Shown: positions 11,269-24,090 of the stretch, in pieces
Layout: every line of letters starts with the position of its first letter
Numbering within the stretch: position 1 is the first letter of the stretch
Source: Dermanyssus gallinae
Lineage: Eukaryota; Arthropoda; Arachnida; Mesostigmata; Dermanyssidae
Direction: 5' to 3'
DNA length: 64,000 bases
Assembly: GCA_003439945.1 (NCBI GenBank)
Contig: QVRM01002755.1
Location: 1,443,001-1,507,000, forward strand
The notes under the pieces: model-generated
Told to the model about the DNA's origin: nothing
Seen by the model: the letters and a program-made list of their open reading frames with translations, nothing else
Database searches by the model: none
Translations under genes and position numbers: made by a program

Positions 11269-11940
11269 TATTACATGCTAAACAATGTTACAATTGTGAG
11301 GTCTGAACGTATAATTGTAAATTCGTTAAACAAATATTTCACTCCGTGGCGCCCAAAATAGATGCCGCGTTCCCTCTGCAAACGGCCAAAGACAACGCTT
11401 GCCTCAAGAATTGACCCTCTCTTTGGTCGCTTGTGACCTCCTGAATTCGCTTACTCAAATCTTTGAGAAATGCCTCAGTTCCCTTGCTGATTGGTCCTAG
11501 CGTCTCCACGGCAATAGGCACAAAAGTATATCTTGCTTTCAGTCCAGCGTATTTAACCCGTTTTCTAGCGTCCGCGTGCTTTGCCACCCACCCTGGCGCA
11601 ACTGAGCTGTGGTGTTAATAGGAAGCCGCGGTGGTGCACGAAACCGTTGCATCCCAAGCTAGGTACTTCCCATGTGACCATAATGCAATGGTCACCCCAT
11701 CAGGTCTTTCTTCGCCAGCGGACATTAAACCTCTCGGTTCAAGTGTAGATGGTATACCGGCTTTCCTAAGAGACCTTATAATCACACTGTTTAGTTCAGC
11801 ATGTCTGGACGATCTACCGGCCCTCTTCGGGCAACTCAGTGGGTGTGGGCCACTGGAATCTACCATCTCTCCACACAGTTTGCACTGCAACGGCTCGAAG
11901 ACGGGAGCGCCGATTCTAAGTGCTAACATCACGCGGAAAG
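11269..11940 (-). pseudogene. Family B LINE C-terminus, CCHC plus RLE-like domain
   Basis: Minus-strand coding tail. It shows CKLC...H-x3-C (zinc motif), RHAELNSVIIRSLRKA, EPRGL, RPDGVTIALW, LAWDATVSC, then KYAGL, FVPIAVETLG and SLAVCRGNAASILGA. One TAA stop near 11615 replaces the leucine codon seen at the same place in the copy at 20121-20552. The rest is open. The 3' UTR passes through cctcacaattgtaac (sense) and ends in (TAA)n at 11250-11268. It is followed upstream (11941-11974) by a degenerate ATT/ATG array. Confidence 0.88.
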
Positions 11941-11974
11941 AAATATTATTATGATTATTATGATTATTATTATG

Positions 11975-13372
11975 AAGACAGATTGCTTCAAAACGGTATG
12001 CGTCACCTGGGATAAAGGCAGCGGCTTCCTGTAACCGGTTGTTGCTTGTTGTCTAAAGCGTATACTAGCAACTGTCAGAAATAAAGGCTTATTAAAAAAA
12101 GTTTGACTCTTTTCTTGAGTTAGATCGTAATGCATCTGGATAATAATCACTAACAAGCCACCGGTAAGGTAACCCTCCTTTATACGACACTTGCCACATA
12201 CTTTAACGTAATTATATGCAACAGTAGATGACCAGGTATCTAGACATGATGCAACCGCGTTGGTTGATTTGTACTGTAAACGTCAACGGCGATGCCATTC
12301 ACAACAAATAGATAGATAAAGCAATGGCGGAAAGCTGTTCAGAACACCACGTGTCACCACTAGTCTCTTTTTCCTCCGGTTTCTGTCCTATTTCCTACAA
12401 AAATTTGTCTTTGAAGTTGGAATCTCTACCTCTAAACTCAACAACAACAACAAAGAGTGCTTAAAGTTTCCACTTTCCCTTTGATCCTTTAAAAGTACCT
12501 TTAAGAAAGACTTAAATGCATATATATCGCAATTTAACAACATGCGTAGAAGCAGAATGGCGTTGCACTTAATGCTACGAGGTTGCAAAAAGCGCATACA
12601 ACTCGTTAAAGTCGACTGGAGTGTCGCTGGGCATCAATTGCACTATACGGCTACAACCCGAGCTAGAACCCTTTATATGTAATCGGTAGCGACAGGAAGT
12701 CGTAACGACATGCTCGAACTTGCTAGGCTTGTTACAGTTCAGCTGCATTTTTGCAGAAATTCAACTGTCCTAACGAGCGTTCAATGATTGAGCGGTCTTT
12801 TTTGTCAGTGGTTCGGCAAGCGCGGGGGTGACAGGGTGATATGTGTGATACTGAAAAGAAGGCCATTGAAGGGCTGCACGGAGCTGCATGCTTGTATCCC
12901 CCCTTTCTGTCGAGCGTGGCAATGCGCGTAGTGCGTTTTCGAATGCAGGAAGATGACAACTCTCATAACAACGACGACGACTATGTATTTCTTCAATCGA
13001 GCGCGAACGCAGCTCAGATAGGCACCTGTCTGATGCAGAACGAATGCCAAAGAAGGCTCGTAACAGTGGACTTGCATGCGCACAAGTTTGTCTCGCTGGG
13101 TACTGCGAGCAACGGTTGCTACGGCAGCCTTTCAGCCTTGTGGATCCTATGCTCATTCACGGACGACACTCTGCCGTTACGGTGATGCTACTGCTGTTGT
13201 ATTGAAAGGTATCCTTATTTAAATCCATTCAGCATCCAGAGATGCCCAACTCTGCTTGGTAATGATTTCTGCTCGTTTGTGTTCCTGGCCAACCTAATCA
13301 CCTTGTCGTGTTTATCTCTATTCGTGAGTTCTAACTACAGATACCCTTAGTGTGTTTCTCAGTGATTTCTAC
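11975..13372. other. Non-coding stretch
   Basis: No recognisable gene. Overlapping open frames on both strands at 12770-13185 have a mildly GC-rich base composition but no domain or signal peptide that I can recognise. Confidence 0.55.
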
Positions 13373-13398
13373 ACATATATATATATATATATATATAT
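13373..13398. repeat. (AT)n microsatellite
   Basis: Uninterrupted AT run. Confidence 0.95.
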
Positions 13399-14250
13399 CC
13401 CCTTTTGGCAAAATGATTAGAATGATTTGCACAACAATCAATTTTTAGCAGCTTTTCGAAAAAAAGGCTATAATGAGCAATAGCACAAGCTGAGATATCT
13501 CTTTTCAATGAGCACGACAACTGAACCCTCAGCCTGTACTGCGTTTTAGTTCTCCCAAGCCTAGCGACGCTGCAACTCCGTCACAGGGGTTCCGCGGGTC
13601 TGGGAGCGCCCCTCGCTCTGCGCCCAGACAGTAGCGGCGATTTTCAGCGTATCAAGAACTGCATCGTACCTCGCCAGTTGTAGCTGACCTGTTGTCGTCG
13701 TCGTCGTCGTTATCAAAGCACAGTTTCAGCGTACGCAGTACTTGTGAGTTATTTTCCGTTTTGCGTAGACGAATCTAGGCGATGTGCAAGCTCGCTTGAA
13801 TGAGGTGTCTCGCTTCCGTCGTTTGTCACGCATATCTCACCGGAATTATCTTCACGCGCTGTCGTGCCGCGGTCGTTCGGCTACCACCTGCACTTCATAC
13901 GCTTCATTTCTCTTCCCCGAAACTAAACCGCCTACGGCTAATGCCCTATGCAAACGCTAATCTCTGTTGCCTATAGATCACCGTCCATGCACCCGGCGTA
14001 ACGCAAATTGCACAAACCCCTTAGTCCGAGCCGACGTGGGTAATTGAGGATATTTTTGCAAATACGTGCAAGCTCGTTTACCGCGGTATATTTACAACTA
14101 GGCCTAGCACCTGCGTGCGTCGATTTTTAGTGGATTCAAGATAGGCACTCACCAAACGACGTATCTGCGTAACGTGGCAGCGCTGGCTTAGTATTACAAC
14201 TGAGGAAAACACATTTTAGTCGTAATGATTTAAGGCTTTCTACATTAATG

Positions 14251-14334
14251 TGCCTGCGACTAACCCTACACATGTGCTTACAACTATGCGTTGTAGGCAC
14301 TACACATGCGCCTGCGACTAACCCTACACATGCG
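14251..14334 (+). repeat. Two-copy direct repeat, about 58-bp period
   Basis: gcctgcgactaaccctacac occurs at 14252 and again at 14310, each followed by catg and a g. Confidence 0.85.
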
Positions 14335-14436
14335 TACTTACAAACGTTTTAGGTATTCTAAAACACACGCAACATCACCTCAACGGCAACCTAACACGCG
14401 ATAGGTGTGAGCGAGAAGATTACACTACACTTCAGC

Positions 14437-14476
14437 GCATCGCAACATTAGCCATATCAGGCTAATGTCGCGATGC
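14437..14476. other. Hairpin, 17-bp arms
   Basis: Arms 14437-14453 and 14460-14476 pair with a single mismatch around a 6-nt loop. Confidence 0.8.
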
Positions 14477-15302
14477 TGGCATTCCTCAGCTTTCAATGCC
14501 GCTACTTTTTTTCGTCCTTGAACGGAGTGACGATGGACAAATATCGTCCGTTTGGGGACATTAGTTTAATATACGTTTATATTTGCACACATAAAGTGAG
14601 AGAAAGAGATCGAAAAAGAGAGTAGGTCCCAACGACCCTAACTGCTTATAGATTAGGAAACTAAAAACGGATTCGTTGTCGTCCTCAGCGATCACTGCGT
14701 TGAGCAGGTAAGCAGCAGCAGCAACTGCAGTCGTTGTGGGGGGACACATTGGACTATGTTCGATGCTAGTGGGCACTTTTCTGGCAACAATGACCACCCG
14801 TTGAACTCGGTGTGGAAAAGCCATGCATGCGTTTTGCCCGACGCCGGGAGACAAGCCAGGGAGCAGCGCCTACGATGGCGGCTTTGTGCACCGGCTGTGC
14901 CGCCTACCGGCTGGCCAAGGAGTGATTTATGCGCCAATGTGCGCCCTATAATTTGGCACCGGGAATTACCAGCGATAATTGACCTGGCGGGCACATTTGA
15001 AGCGGAGAGGCAACCGCACGGGCCGCAGACCCGGTATGGTCGCACTCATACATTCAGCCCATCATCATTCTAATCTCGTCGGGTCGTCGTCCCCTTTTGC
15101 CACCTTTCGTTTGAATCGTTCGGCGGGCTACTGCCATCTACATACAGTCAGTCGACCGACCAAAGAGTCTCCATTTATTCGTCTTTTTCCTTGTCCTTCG
15201 CCTTCTATTTCCCCCCTTCTGCTGCCACGCTCCCCCGCCATAAGTCCCCCACCGTAGCCGAGTTGAAGACCTCCCAACAAACCAACCTACCTATCAGCTT
15301 GT

Positions 15303-15324
15303 AGTGGGTAGCCGGCTACCCACT
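15303..15324. other. Perfect 22-bp palindrome
   Basis: agtgggtagcc is followed immediately by its reverse complement, with no loop. Confidence 0.9.
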
Positions 15325-15965
15325 TCTACCACTACTACGACCCCCCACTGCGGTTCTTCAGACTCCTTTGAAGATACATCGGTCCTTGCGGTGGGCTGCC
15401 TGCTCTAGACTTGGGGCAGGTAAATCTAGATTCAGGGGGAGCGAACGACCCGCGGCAGCGCAGAGAAAGTCTCCTTCCTCGCAGTAGTTTTGGACATCAT
15501 CGCGCTACCCCTCCCATCGCGGCGTCACCATCGCTGACTGGGTGCAAAAAGAGTGACTCCAGCTGCCGCTTTTCCCATATGCGCGGCCAGTGAGTAAACC
15601 TGTTCTAGTTTCGCATGTTCCGACAATTCAGCACAATTGTGCTCTCTCGGGACAAGGTGGTCTATTCGACGGCAGGCACCTCGATAACGGCAGCCTATAT
15701 ATAGGAAAATGTATCAAATACAGGTATTTGGATGGTTAGTGGCTGTTGTTCTAAGTCGTCTGTTTTTGGCTAAGGCTCCAGAGGCTTGGTTTACTTATAA
15801 TCACTCCCGTTCGATACCCCCCCCCCCACATCCGCTACAACCGACCTTATTTTTTTCCCAAACATTGTCTCTCGTTTTTTTTTCACATTCACGTTCGTCA
15901 TTTAGTCATTGCTGCACCATCCGACAATGTCGGAAATTCTCTATAAGGCCGCACAAGATTGAATT

Positions 15966-15988
15966 AGCCCACACCGCGAGTGTGGGCT
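15966..15988. other. Hairpin, perfect 9-bp arms
   Basis: agcccacac and gtgtgggct around a 5-nt loop. Confidence 0.8.
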
Positions 15989-16817
15989 GCCCTACCCAAA
16001 CAGCGCTTGTAGAAGCGGCGTGCAGAGCCAAACATTACTAGGTTGTTGTTGTTGTAGTTTCCTGCGTACGCGCAATTGCGCACCGCGGCCAGATCACAAA
16101 TTCACGGGCTCAGGTTAGGCTAGAGAAGACGCCCGTTAGCTTCCTTCGAGGGATTCCACACTGGACTTCACTATTCCACACCCGGCACAGTTTCAACAGC
16201 AAGCGAATGAATTGAGAGTAGAGTGCTCCTCTATATTGCCTCTCCATACCAACACGCACATTCTCTCCGCTATCCTCCGTCTGGCAGGCCTATGCCTCTG
16301 TTTCAAGCTGTTTCTTGCACACAATTTCTCGCTCGTCCCACCCCTTGCTTTCCCCTTATGTACGTGCCCTTATATATACACCCCACGAAGGCTACGCACG
16401 CATCGCAGACTCTTAGTCGCTTACGTCGCCCGCCTTGATCAGCGCGTGACTTCTCCAAGGTCCTGTTTCGTGTGCGGCTGCTGGCGGTGCAAAATGTAAA
16501 TTCGGACAAATGTATTCGTAATGCATGCGCGGCCGGCTCGACTTCATAGCAGGGTTCCAGCCTAAACAGATATAGGCATAGAAGAAAAATGAGGATAATG
16601 CCAGAGATAGAGATCCACCGGAAAATTCGACAAGCTTAAAAAAGACTAGAAGTGTAACAAAAAAGTCCCGGCTCTAGTGTACTGTTTTATAGAAATAGAT
16701 GTTAAAAAACGTGTGCTTTGTAAATATGTATGTCTATTAACCAACCATATAATATTATATAACCAATGTATGTATATATATATAAACAAATGGTATGTTT
16801 TATATATATTATTATAT

Positions 16818-16820
<3 letters not shown>

Positions 16821-16852
<32 letters not shown>

Positions 16853-16861
16853 AAATATATC

Positions 16862-16894
<33 letters not shown>
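16821..16894. repeat. Interrupted (AT)n microsatellite
   Basis: AT runs at 16821-16849 and 16864-16894. The second ends exactly at the terminus of the MITE starting at 16895. Confidence 0.95.
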
Positions 16895-16897
<3 letters not shown>

Positions 16898-17902
16898 GGT
16901 GTATACAAAAGTTTTTATCATCGTAGTAAGGAATTGTAGAGCCCGTTAAAGCAAATTTTATTATTTTTTCCAATGGAACAGGGTCTCTAAGAAGTATTGT
17001 TTCGGAATGAGAGTTACATTACTACAATTTGTGACACTAGTGTTTTTGCCCGACATAGGAACATCAAATGTGCTGTTGCGAGACAACCAGTCCTCCTAGA
17101 CAGAAACAGAAGCACACTGGCGTGTTCCTGACAAAAAGTCGTGTTTCTGCTTCTTCCGAAGAACATATAAAGACGGCCATAAGATGCGACACGGTCATTT
17201 AGTAAATAATTCGCCAAAAATGAAGTGCCTTATTAGTCTCCATGGAAAATACCTCAAAGTCATTACCCTACGACTACTCACGACGCCAAAAACTAGCACA
17301 TTTAGGCAAACGCACATTTCATGACGATCATTTTGGTACCACATCTATGTCAAGCTGTGGCTGCGCAGTATTTACGATTTTTCGGCAGGATGTCCAGATT
17401 AAGTGCATGTAAAATGTCTGTGTGGCGACGTTCACTTTCGCTGACGTGTCGCGCGTGCACTTAATCTGGACATCCCGCCGAAAAATTATAATTACTCCGC
17501 AACCACAGTTTGCATTGGCGTAAGTTTGGTATCAAAACCTGCGTTTGATTGAATGTGTTAGTTTTGAGCGCGGTTAGTGGTCGTAAGGTAATGATTTTGC
17601 GGTATATGGCGTAAAAGCTAATAAAGAACTTCATTTTTTGGCGAATTCTATTCTAAACAACCGTGTCGCATCTTCTGACCGGCCTTATTGTATTTAGTTG
17701 CTGTCTAGGAAGACTGGTTGCCCCGCAACAGCACATTTTATGCTCCGATATCGGGCAAAAACACCAGTGTCACAAATTGTAGTAATGTAACTCTCATTCC
17801 GAAACAAGACTTCTTAGAAACCATGTTACATTGGAAAAATATTTGCTTTAACGAGCTCTACAATTCCATATATCGCTCTTCAAATATTCCTGAAATACCC
17901 TC
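16895..17902. mobile_element. MITE-1 copy 1, long inverted-repeat foldback
   Basis: About 1 kb made of two long inverted arms. The left end cagggtgtatac (16895) opposes the right end ataccctc (17902). Blocks mirror each other through the whole length: aattgtagagc near the ends, gtttcggaatgagagttac at 17000 against its complement near 17790, and the block ggatgtccagattaagtgc at 17389 against its complement near 17457. The centre is near 17425. TA flanks both ends (16893-16894, 17903-17904), as for mariner/Tc1-type elements. It has no coding capacity, so it is non-autonomous. Arm divergence by eye is roughly 15-25 percent. Confidence 0.85.
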
Positions 17903-17908
17903 TATATA

Positions 17909-18390
17909 CAGGGTGTTTCGAAAATTGTAGAGTTTGTTAAGGCAAACTTTTTTTAAATGAAACATGGTCTTTAAGAAGTCCTGTTTCGGAATAAGGGTTA
18001 AATTACTACATTTTATGAAGCTGATGTTTATGCTCGGCATAAATGAACTCTTGCGATACACCCAGTCCTCCTAGACAGGACTGAGCACACCGTCGTGTTT
18101 GTGAGAAAATTCTGCTTCTTCTGAAAAAAATATAAGGCCAATCAATTACCGACGTGGTTGATTAGAAAAGAATCCGCAAAAAAAGTAAGTTCTTTATTAG
18201 TTTTCACGCCAAATACCCAAAATAATTACCCTACGACCACTCGGGGCAAAAACACCAGTGTCACAATTTGTAGTAATTTAACTCTCATTCCGAAACAAGA
18301 CTTCTCAGAGACCATCTTCTAATAGAAAAAATAATAGCTTTAACAAGCTCTACAGTTCTTACTAAGATTATCAATATTTTTCAAAACACC

Positions 18391-18391
<1 letters not shown>
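17909..18391. mobile_element. MITE-1 copy 2, internally deleted
   Basis: Same family as 16895-17902 and only 6 bp away. The left end is cagggtgtttcgaaaattg (17909) and the right end is tttttcaaaacaccg (18391), flanked by TA. It carries outer parts of both arms (gtttcggaataagggtt near 17983, and its complement near 18285) but lacks most of the centre, leaving 483 bp. Confidence 0.85.

Positions 18392-18438
<47 letters not shown>
18392..18438. repeat. (AT)n microsatellite
   Basis: Uninterrupted run that begins at the right end of MITE-1 copy 2. Confidence 0.95.
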
Positions 18439-18441
<3 letters not shown>

Positions 18442-19126
18442 TTTTTAACGCTCTGACAACTACATTTTAGACGCTCGTAAATAAGCTAAGTTGCTTGTGG
18501 CACGATATCGTCTAAATGCATCTATCGTCATTGCGTTCTCGTACTGGAATTATATAGGCTTTCTCCAGCAGAGGTATGTAGCAGCAAGGCAATGACAACC
18601 ACGTCCAACAAATTCAACTAGCACGGCCAGGGCTCGAACTAGCGATGTTTTGCTAGCCTTATTATGGACCGACATAGCCCGCCGGCAAATTTATTTGTCC
18701 ATGTTGTCTGTTATCACAATGTGTCACTTAACGAACGGGTTATATATATATATATATATATAACCCGCAAAATACCTACCTATTTTGACAAAACAGATTT
18801 GCTCAGTTGGTTCCCCTACCCGCGCACTATCGGAGTATGTAACTAATTGGAAAGGTTACTAGTAAAATAGTACAATAACGGTTGATCATCAAGTCAATAA
18901 CGGTTGCTCATCAATGCATATATCAATTAATTTAAGTCGCGCTCTTTTTACGATAGAAGCACACCCATGCTAGTTGAGACCGACTTTCATTGTTGGTCGG
19001 GCCAAACGCTATTTCCAGTGACGTGACACCACCTTAATATGAATGAAAGTGCACAAACTCTGTACACATCTGTTTAAAAAAACTCAAGATGCGTAAGTGA
19101 CGTTCATGATCGGAATACTTGTTTGA
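18439..19126. other. Non-coding stretch with a possible tRNA-like trace
   Basis: No gene seen. On the minus strand, 18680-18610 reads with a B-box-like agttcgagccc and could be the head of another tRNA-derived SINE, but only one copy is visible, so it is not called. A (TA)n run at 18741-18762 is flanked by cgggt and its complement, giving a hairpin. Confidence 0.4.
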
Positions 19127-19163
19127 AATAATAATAATAGTAATAATAATAATAATAATAATA

Positions 19164-19238
<75 letters not shown>
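19127..19238. repeat. (AAT)n turning into (ATT)n
   Basis: About 12 AAT units followed by about 24 ATT units, so the array is itself an inverted repeat centred near 19165. The ATT part is the (TAA)n tail of the family B copy at 19239-19976. Confidence 0.95.
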
Positions 19239-20120
<882 letters not shown>

Positions 20121-20552
20121 ATTACATGTTAAACGATGCTACAGTTGAGAGGTCTGAACGTATTACTGCAAAGTTTTTTTAAATATCTAGTTCACTCCAT
20201 GGCGCCTAAAATAGATGCCGCGTTTCCTCTGCAAACGGCCAAGGACAACGCTTGCCTCTAGAATTGACCCTCTTTTCGGTCGTTCGTGACCTCCTGAAGT
20301 CGCTTACTCAAATCTTTGAGAAATGCTTCGGTTCCCTTGCTGATTGGTCCTATTGTCTCCATAGCAATAGGCACAAAAATATATCTTGTTTCCAGTCCAG
20401 CATATTTAAACCGTTTTATGGCGTCCGCGTGCTTTGCTACCCACCCCGGCTCAACAGAGCTGTGGTGTAAATAGGAAGCCGCGGTTGTGCACGAAACCGT
20501 TGCATCCCAAGCTAGGGACTTTCCATGAGACCATAATGCAATGGTCACCCCA
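20121..20552 (-). pseudogene. Family B LINE tail, 5'-truncated at the PD motif
   Basis: Minus strand. It begins in sense at GATGGGGTGACC, the DGVT of the RPDGVT motif, directly after a 160-bp (AAT)n array, so the codon for D86 of the active core adjoins the repeat. It continues through LAWDATVSC, SYLHHSSVEPGWVAKHAD, FVPIAMETIGPIS and KRLQEVTNDRKEGQF. It then has a stop near 20258 where related copies continue into LRQ. It ends in the same 3' UTR (cctctcaactgtagc) and (TAA)n as its relatives. Confidence 0.88.
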
Positions 20553-20713
<161 letters not shown>

Positions 20714-21506
20714 GGTATAGTACATCTGCGTACTTATCAAGCAGGTCTTTCCTTCAGGCACGAGGCAGACCTAAGAGGTGCCGACCTCGCCCATCGCCGT
20801 TACTCCTCTACAACTGGCGGCTCGCATAGTGGCAGATCAGATAAGCTGGGTGGGCGCAGGTGCAGACGCTCGCAGACGATGCCCATCCCACGTCGTCGCA
20901 TCGTCTTCAACGTCGTGCCACAGCCGTTCGGGCAAACGGAGGCGGCGGCGGCGGTGGTGGCGGTGGCGAACAAGGGTTGGTTGACTCGAAAAAGCTAGAA
21001 ACCCTCGTTCACGACCTTCGCTAGGTCCTCACTTAGCCCCACTATTGTTGTTGTTGACTGGCCACGTGAGCGTGCACAGATCCATAAGCCAGTCTCTGTT
21101 TGAGCCTCTGAGCCAGGAACTAGGCTGTATACATACACGTCCGCCTGTTTGTCCGTCCGTCCGTTCGTCTGGTTTGCCGGCCCGCCAGCCTGCTGAGCTG
21201 TCCAATCGAGTGACTGTTGTCACTTGACTGGTTCAGAACTCCAACACGACTTACTTAGTCACTTACTTTTACGGCGGCAGTATATAGACGGGGTAGTAGC
21301 GAGGGAAAAAGGTGCTGCCCACAATTAATACCTGGTCCATAGTCGTTGTTCAAGCTTGTCTTGGCAGCCTGGCGTGATGCTGTTCAGACCCAGTGGGTGC
21401 ACACTCTAATGTACGTCATGCTAGCCAGCACTTTTCCTGCGCACGATCGCCCCACTCACAGGCAGTATCAAGTTGGATTGCCATTCCCTCTACTCATACA
21501 CGAGCT
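20714..21506. other. GC-rich non-coding block
   Basis: Contains a (GGC/GGT)n run at 20938-20968 and no recognisable exon. Confidence 0.5.

Positions 21507-21600
<94 letters not shown>
21507..21600. repeat. (AT)n with internal (TATGTA)n
   Basis: Compound array: AT, then four TATGTA units near 21530-21560, then AT. Confidence 0.95.
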
Positions 21601-22859
21601 CTGTTCCCTAACTAGGTCAAAAGTACGGTGCCGCGGAACATAGCTGGAACCTTAGAACCTTAGAAGCAAGCCACGCCCTCTCGGGGTGCAACCTAGACGT
21701 CCTTGGGCAGTGTATGAGGTGACGTGTACAACACTTTCCAATGCAGTACTGAACTGAACTAACTAGCCCTTGTGTCTATGTTTAATTCTGCTTCTTCCAA
21801 ACTGTTCACATAAAAAAAAAACATTACTCTAAAAAATGCAGTGTTTCCTATGATTTACGGCGAAACTCCGAGGCCGTCTTGTTCAAGAGCTTTAAATAAA
21901 ATACGTGAGGTTAGAATCTATATTAGTATACAAAAAGTACAACTTAAACACTAACTATAGTCATCACAATGGTATTACAAAGTGTTCAATAAAAGCTTAA
22001 TTATCTTTGTAACCTTCTAAAAGAAAGAGCGCAAAGCTAAGCCGATGAGATGAGTGCAGGACGTCACATGTAAAGGTCGCAGATCCGCCACGTGTCATCG
22101 ACTTCGTAGGTTTGTTTAGGCAAGCGTAATTGATCGACTCTGCACGATTGAATTAATTATGGTAGGGTAGGGTTCTATAGTGTACGATAGAGATGGCTTG
22201 GTGGGCCCTCGAAATTGGCAGAGCAAAGCCGAACCGAACAGCTAGCCGAAAGGTCTGCCGAAAGGAGAAGAGGATCGCAGCGTCGCGAGGTGTCGTTGTT
22301 CTCTGCTCGTGGGTCTGCGATGGAGCGAGTAAAATATTGACCAGTGGCCGCGTGCAGTATCAACCGTAGCGTTGGCGATTCCGCGCCAGATATTAATAGG
22401 ATCTCTCGTACGTTAAAGTTAAACGCTTTGACGGTATTCGAGACATTGCACTCGCCGAGCTCCCGGCTTCGTCACTGTATATCGTCGTCGAAGTAAGGTC
22501 GTATCCAAGTCAACCGTATTGTTCGCTGTTGACGTTGACTTCTAGCACCAATAACGAACGAACAACGCACATACACACCGGCCAACCCCGCGATCTCCGC
22601 TTGCGGCATTCACACGGCGGCCATTTGTGCAGTTCTGCCTCCGGCGCCACCCTGTACCTCTCTCTCTCGCTTTCATTCGGCCAGTGCTAGTCGTATATAT
22701 GGCCAGGCTCGGCCGAAGCATTTGTATATAGCGGTAGAGGTACCTAGTTTCGGCATGCACGCGTGGGCATAAATATCAATTTTGTGAAGTGCTTACGTCT
22801 CATTCTTAGTTCTGCATCGGCAGGGCTCGGTCATGGCCATAATCGTCTTCGTTGTTGTA

Positions 22860-22892
<33 letters not shown>

Positions 22893-23445
22893 ACTGTTGT
22901 TGTTGGTCGTGGTGGTAGCTTCACTGAGCAACTATTCCGATCATTTCCACCCACATTGGTCGGTTCGGTGTTTCGTTGGCTCGCGTGAGCTTTGCATTCT
23001 GGTGTGGCGGCATGCAAGGCAATGCTTCCCGTCTCTTCTTTCTTCTTCTTGCTCTTTATGTCTTCTTTCTCCTTCTTGCTCTCTATGTGTTCTTTCTCCC
23101 GTACTACTTCTCCCTCCCCCCCCCCTATCTTCTTTATTTAGCCTACGGCATTGGTAACCAGGTTCCTTGCAGCTCTCCCCTCACCACTGACTCTTTCTCT
23201 TTCGTTTTTCTCAATTTTTTTGCTTTCTTCCTTCTTCTGTTTTTCCCTCTACGAAGCCGCCATGCGTACGACGGAGGCGGCGCGTGCGTCTTCGTTGTCT
23301 TTCTGAATTATTCAACACTCTGTCTTGCACTATTGTCTGCTTAACACTACAGGGCATTTGGCTGAAGCGGTTAATAAACATGCGCTTCTCCGCGCCCAAT
23401 ACCTGGTCAGTGCGTCAGAACGACAACGCCACCAGCATTGACCAA
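21601..23445. other. Non-coding block with triplet repeats
   Basis: No supported exon. It holds a (TTG)n-rich array at 22850-22906 and pyrimidine-rich sequence at 23030-23250. Open frames here are shadows of these repeats. Confidence 0.5.
22850..22906. repeat. (TTG)n-rich array
   Basis: TTG triplets with a few CTG and CTA variants. Confidence 0.9.
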
Positions 23446-23468
23446 TACACAACAACAACAACGACAGC

Positions 23469-23503
<35 letters not shown>

Positions 23504-23582
23504 AAACAACGCATAAAAAGGCGACATGTGTAAGTAGGTATACATGCCAAGCGAACAATAAATCAATCAATCAATCAATCAA
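23446..23582. repeat. (CAA)n and (AATC)n arrays
   Basis: CAA triplets 23446-23510, then AATC tetranucleotides 23557-23582. Confidence 0.9.
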
Positions 23583-23769
23583 ACGACAACAACAACCATA
23601 CTAACAAACTATACGCAAATAATAGCAGTGACAGCAGTAAATAAAACTAATAGAAATATTTATAACAAGGGTCGATAACATAAACTAACGACAACAGCGA
23701 CATGCAATACCGGTAACAACAACACGACCACGCGCATTGCAATGTTTTTGTGAAACTTTAGTGCAATCA

Positions 23770-23963
23770 AATGTTCTGGTTCTCCCGCAAGCATACATTT
23801 TGCACAACTATGTAGGAGAAAAAAAAGGCAGAAAAACTGCTTTTAGGAATTTTACTCTCTCTCCTAAACAAGACGTTTCCGCCTCTCCTTCCATTGGATA
23901 CAAATATTTTCTTGCCAAGTTCTACCAAACATTAAAAAGTAAATATTGTTATGAATGACCCTG
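23770..23963. mobile_element. MITE-1 partial copy (right arm)
   Basis: cctaaacaagac, tccattgg, tacaaatatttt and ttctaccaaac follow the same order as gaaacaagac, tacattgg, aaaaatatttgc and gctctacaattc in the right arm of the copy at 16895-17902. It ends gaccctg, the MITE terminus in reverse, and (TA)n begins at once. The left end is unclear. Confidence 0.6.
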
Positions 23964-24008
23964 TATATATATATATATATATGTGTATATATATATATAT
24001 ATATATAC

Positions 24009-24088
<80 letters not shown>
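23964..24088. repeat. (AT)n microsatellite, 125 bp
   Basis: Nearly pure, with a GTG and a CATAA interruption in its first third. It starts at the terminus of the MITE-1 fragment. Confidence 0.95.

Positions 24089-24090
<2 letters not shown>

Larger units (their letters stand above)
13399..16820. other. GC-richer non-coding block
   Basis: More GC than its surroundings, with short triplet runs (GTC near 13696, AGC near 14706) and many CpG. Open frames here overlap on opposite strands and read as low-complexity proline, serine and arginine-rich text, so no coding exon is supported. It could be 5' UTR or promoter DNA of a gene outside the window; that is inference. It contains the hairpins at 14437, 15303 and 15966 listed separately. 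Confidence 0.5.

Noticed and set aside
16646..16949. Overlapping frames rich in Tyr-Ile repeats on both strands (also at 21346, 23864, 49423, 54882)
   Set aside because: Translations of (AT)n microsatellites, equally open in both directions.
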